Origin: Yamagishiella unicocca
Taxonomy: Eukaryota; Chlorophyta; Chlorophyceae; Chlamydomonadales; Volvocaceae
DNA length: 64,000 nt
Assembly (NCBI GenBank): GCA_003116995.1
Contig: BDSL01000004.1
Span: forward strand, 558,001-622,000
Direction: 5' to 3'
The position numbers and the translations under genes were made by a program. Shown piece by piece: positions 62,451-64,000 of the stretch. Each line of letters starts with the position of its first letter. Position 1 is the first letter of the stretch. Below the pieces are notes generated by a model that saw only the letters and a program-made list of their open reading frames with translations, did not search any database and was not told the DNA's origin.

Positions 62451-64000
62451 TGACGGATAGTAACCTGCGTATCATTTTGTGGAACGTGCGCCATCTAGAG
62501 GAAGGCAAGCTGCAGGAAGACGAACTAATATGGCATTTACTTTCTATGCATGATATCATCATTTGTGTTGAAACACACGGCACAGAAGCGCACCCGACAG
62601 CAGGTCAACAGCTACCGGGTTATAAGAATTTTTGCGTGGACAGGCCTAGAATGGGGGGCAGGAGGGCGGGAGGTGTAGCCGTGTACGTCCACGATAGAAT
62701 CGCAGACGCCTTGGAGCCGTTACTGTATGTAGCGGAGCCTCGGGGCTGCGAGTCTGTGTGGCTGCGGCTGCGCTCCGATTGGGCGGACGCAGGCGGCCGT
62801 AGTTTGCTGATCGGTGCGTGCTATATCGCGCCCGAAGACTCGTCCTACCATAGGGAAGGACGACCAGCAGCCACGAACGCCGAAGCAGCCCTAGATGCCT
62901 TTGCTGCTCTTCAAGCGAGATTAGGCGCACTGCGACGTGACGACGACCTAGTGCTCCTTGCCGGTGATTTCAACGCACGTATGTCTGGGGGACAGAGCGG
63001 GATTCCAGACCTGCCCGACATCACAGTAGCAGGTTTAGCAGAGCAATTAGGGGCTCCCTTTGGCTATGACGACAGCATTGATGCTGTTCCACGTTTTCGG
63101 AATTGTGTCGACGCGCGCACCAACCACGCGGGCATTGAGCTGGGGAACGTATGCCGCTCAGAAGGCCTGTGTGTAGTAAATGGGAGGGTTAGAGGTGATG
63201 AACGCGGGGCTCTTACGTTCTTGGGCCCGCAAGGTGGCAGTACGGTGGACCTATTTCTAACTAGTCCTAGTCTGTTTTCTAAGTGTCAGGCTTTATTTGT
63301 GTTTGATAATCTGCATAATAGGCTACGTACGCGTGGTACGGGCGGGCGTACGTTCAGTGACCACGGACCGGTTAGTCTACAACTGGGCGTGCGGCTGCAA
63401 CGGCCGGACGGGGAATTACCTCCACGTCGTCCTCGTAAGCGTCTGGGTTTCAACGTTAGCCAGTGGAGGAAGTATGCAACCTATTTCACTGCAGACGACA
63501 GTGCAGTAATGGCAAATCTACAGGAGGTTACGCAAGGGTTGGATAATGGCTCTGTTTCTAGCACATGTGCGGTAGATCGTATAGGCGAGATTCTGTACGG
63601 AGCTATGAAGCAGGCTTTTGGGGTGGGGCGTGAGTCGCGGCAACCGCGATCGAATCACGCGCCTTGGTGGAATGCGGAATGTGCGCAAAAGCATGCTGCT
63701 ATGAGTTCTAAGCTAACGGATGCAAAAGGTCAAGGCAGGTGTTCGGGGGTGTGGCAAGCATACAGGGTCGCGAGGCAGGAGTTCAATAGAGCACGCAGGC
63801 GCGCAATGGCGGCTTTTGAGCACGAGGAATGGCGCGCATTCATTAACAACTGTCGCGGAGACCCTAAGGCGCTATGGCGCAAGCTTTCGGACGGGTCATC
63901 GGAGTCGTGCCCTATTACTGATGCAGACGCGTGGCGAAGTCATTTCCAGGCGCTGCTCAATGAAAGGCAGCGCCCGCCAGATTATGAGCGTGCAACGGAT
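62450..64000 (+). CDS. LINE ORF2: endonuclease/exonuclease/phosphatase domain, reverse transcriptase off the edge
   Basis: Open for at least 517 codons to the end of the window, starting at ATG 62450-62452, which overlaps the ORF1 stop by one base (TAATG). The N-terminal part is an APE-type endonuclease: ILWNVRHL with the first Asn, CVETHG with the catalytic Glu, GGVAVYVHDRI, LIGACYIAPED, LLAGDFNARM (Asp/Asn pair at about 173-175), and FSDHGPV with the essential Asp-His near residue 304. This nicks target DNA to prime reverse transcription. A linker with APWWNAECAQ and WRAFINN...ALWRKLSDG follows, as in L1-like elements just before the polymerase. The clade cannot be fixed without the RT. Confidence 0.95.
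   Translation, partial: MTDSNLRIILWNVRHLEEGKLQEDELIWHLLSMHDIIICVETHGTEAHPTAGQQLPGYKNFCVDRPRMGGRRAGGVAVYVHDRIADALEPLLYVAEPRGCESVWLRLRSDWADAGGRSLLIGACYIAPEDSSYHREGRPAATNAEAALDAFAALQARLGALRRDDDLVLLAGDFNARMSGGQSGIPDLPDITVAGLAEQLGAPFGYDDSIDAVPRFRNCVDARTNHAGIELGNVCRSEGLCVVNGRVRGDERGALTFLGPQGGSTVDLFLTSPSLFSKCQALFVFDNLHNRLRTRGTGGRTFSDHGPVSLQLGVRLQRPDGELPPRRPRKRLGFNVSQWRKYATYFTADDSAVMANLQEVTQGLDNGSVSSTCAVDRIGEILYGAMKQAFGVGRESRQPRSNHAPWWNAECAQKHAAMSSKLTDAKGQGRCSGVWQAYRVARQEFNRARRRAMAAFEHEEWRAFINNCRGDPKALWRKLSDGSSESCPITDADAWRSHFQALLNERQRPPDYERATD

Larger units (their letters stand above)
61299..64000 (+). mobile_element. Non-LTR (LINE) retrotransposon, 5' part; continues beyond the window
   Basis: Two ORFs in LINE order, a coiled-coil ORF1 and an endonuclease-bearing ORF2, sit on the plus strand with no introns and a less GC-rich, less biased codon use than neighbouring host genes. 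Both frames are intact as far as they can be seen, so the copy may be young. The reverse transcriptase should lie past 64000. The 5' boundary lies somewhere left of 61299. Confidence 0.93.

Noticed and set aside
62152..62930. Minus-strand ORFs over the LINE
   Set aside because: They overlap the well-supported ORF1/ORF2 frames, which carry all endonuclease motifs.

Overview
The window looks like nuclear DNA of a chlamydomonadalean (volvocine-type) green alga. Every recognisable protein is a eukaryotic family. Coding exons are very GC-rich and full of Ala/Gly/Gln/Pro runs, and genes are cut into many short exons with GTGAGT/GTACGT-like donors and C-rich acceptors. Several genes are followed by the TGTAA poly(A) signal typical of these algae, and a short interstitial run of the TTTTAGGG telomere unit sits near 50.1 kb. 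The species cannot be named from the sequence alone.

Layout, left to right. 1-3856 (-): a USP-type ubiquitin hydrolase running off the left edge. 5756-9721 (-): monodehydroascorbate reductase, 11 exons, ending in a peroxisomal SKL tripeptide. It is head-to-head with 10161-12708 (+), a GT92-type glycosyltransferase. 13456-14529 (+): an intronless TerC-family membrane protein with a plastid-type leader. 16327-21112 (-): RMI1, the OB-fold partner of the RecQ-helicase/Top3 dissolvasome. 25604-30399 (+): a GT90/CAP10 glycosyltransferase whose first exon was not found. 33972-40446 (+): a GT49 (LARGE/B4GAT1-like) glycosyltransferase with 10 exons. 45183-49380 (+): a CMGC protein kinase close to the CDKL group. 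50822-59160 (+): MSH5, 23 exons. 61299-64000 (+): the 5' part of a non-LTR (LINE) retrotransposon with ORF1 and ORF2 joined by a TAATG stop/start overlap.

Exon joins for MDAR, GT92, RMI1, GT49, the kinase and MSH5 were worked out by hand. Each keeps reading phase through every junction and gives a length divisible by three. The GT90 joins keep phase from the first exon found.

Themes. Three secretory-pathway glycosyltransferases of different families (GT92, GT90, GT49) lie on the same strand within 30 kb. Two genome-maintenance genes with meiotic roles (RMI1, MSH5) share the window. Four introns (one in GT92, one in GT90, two in MSH5) use GC instead of GT at the donor. A short dispersed repeat family, probably a MITE, occurs about ten times between 22.7 and 41.4 kb, with six copies in the introns of the GT49 gene alone. 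One of these copies is a perfect 35-bp inverted repeat.
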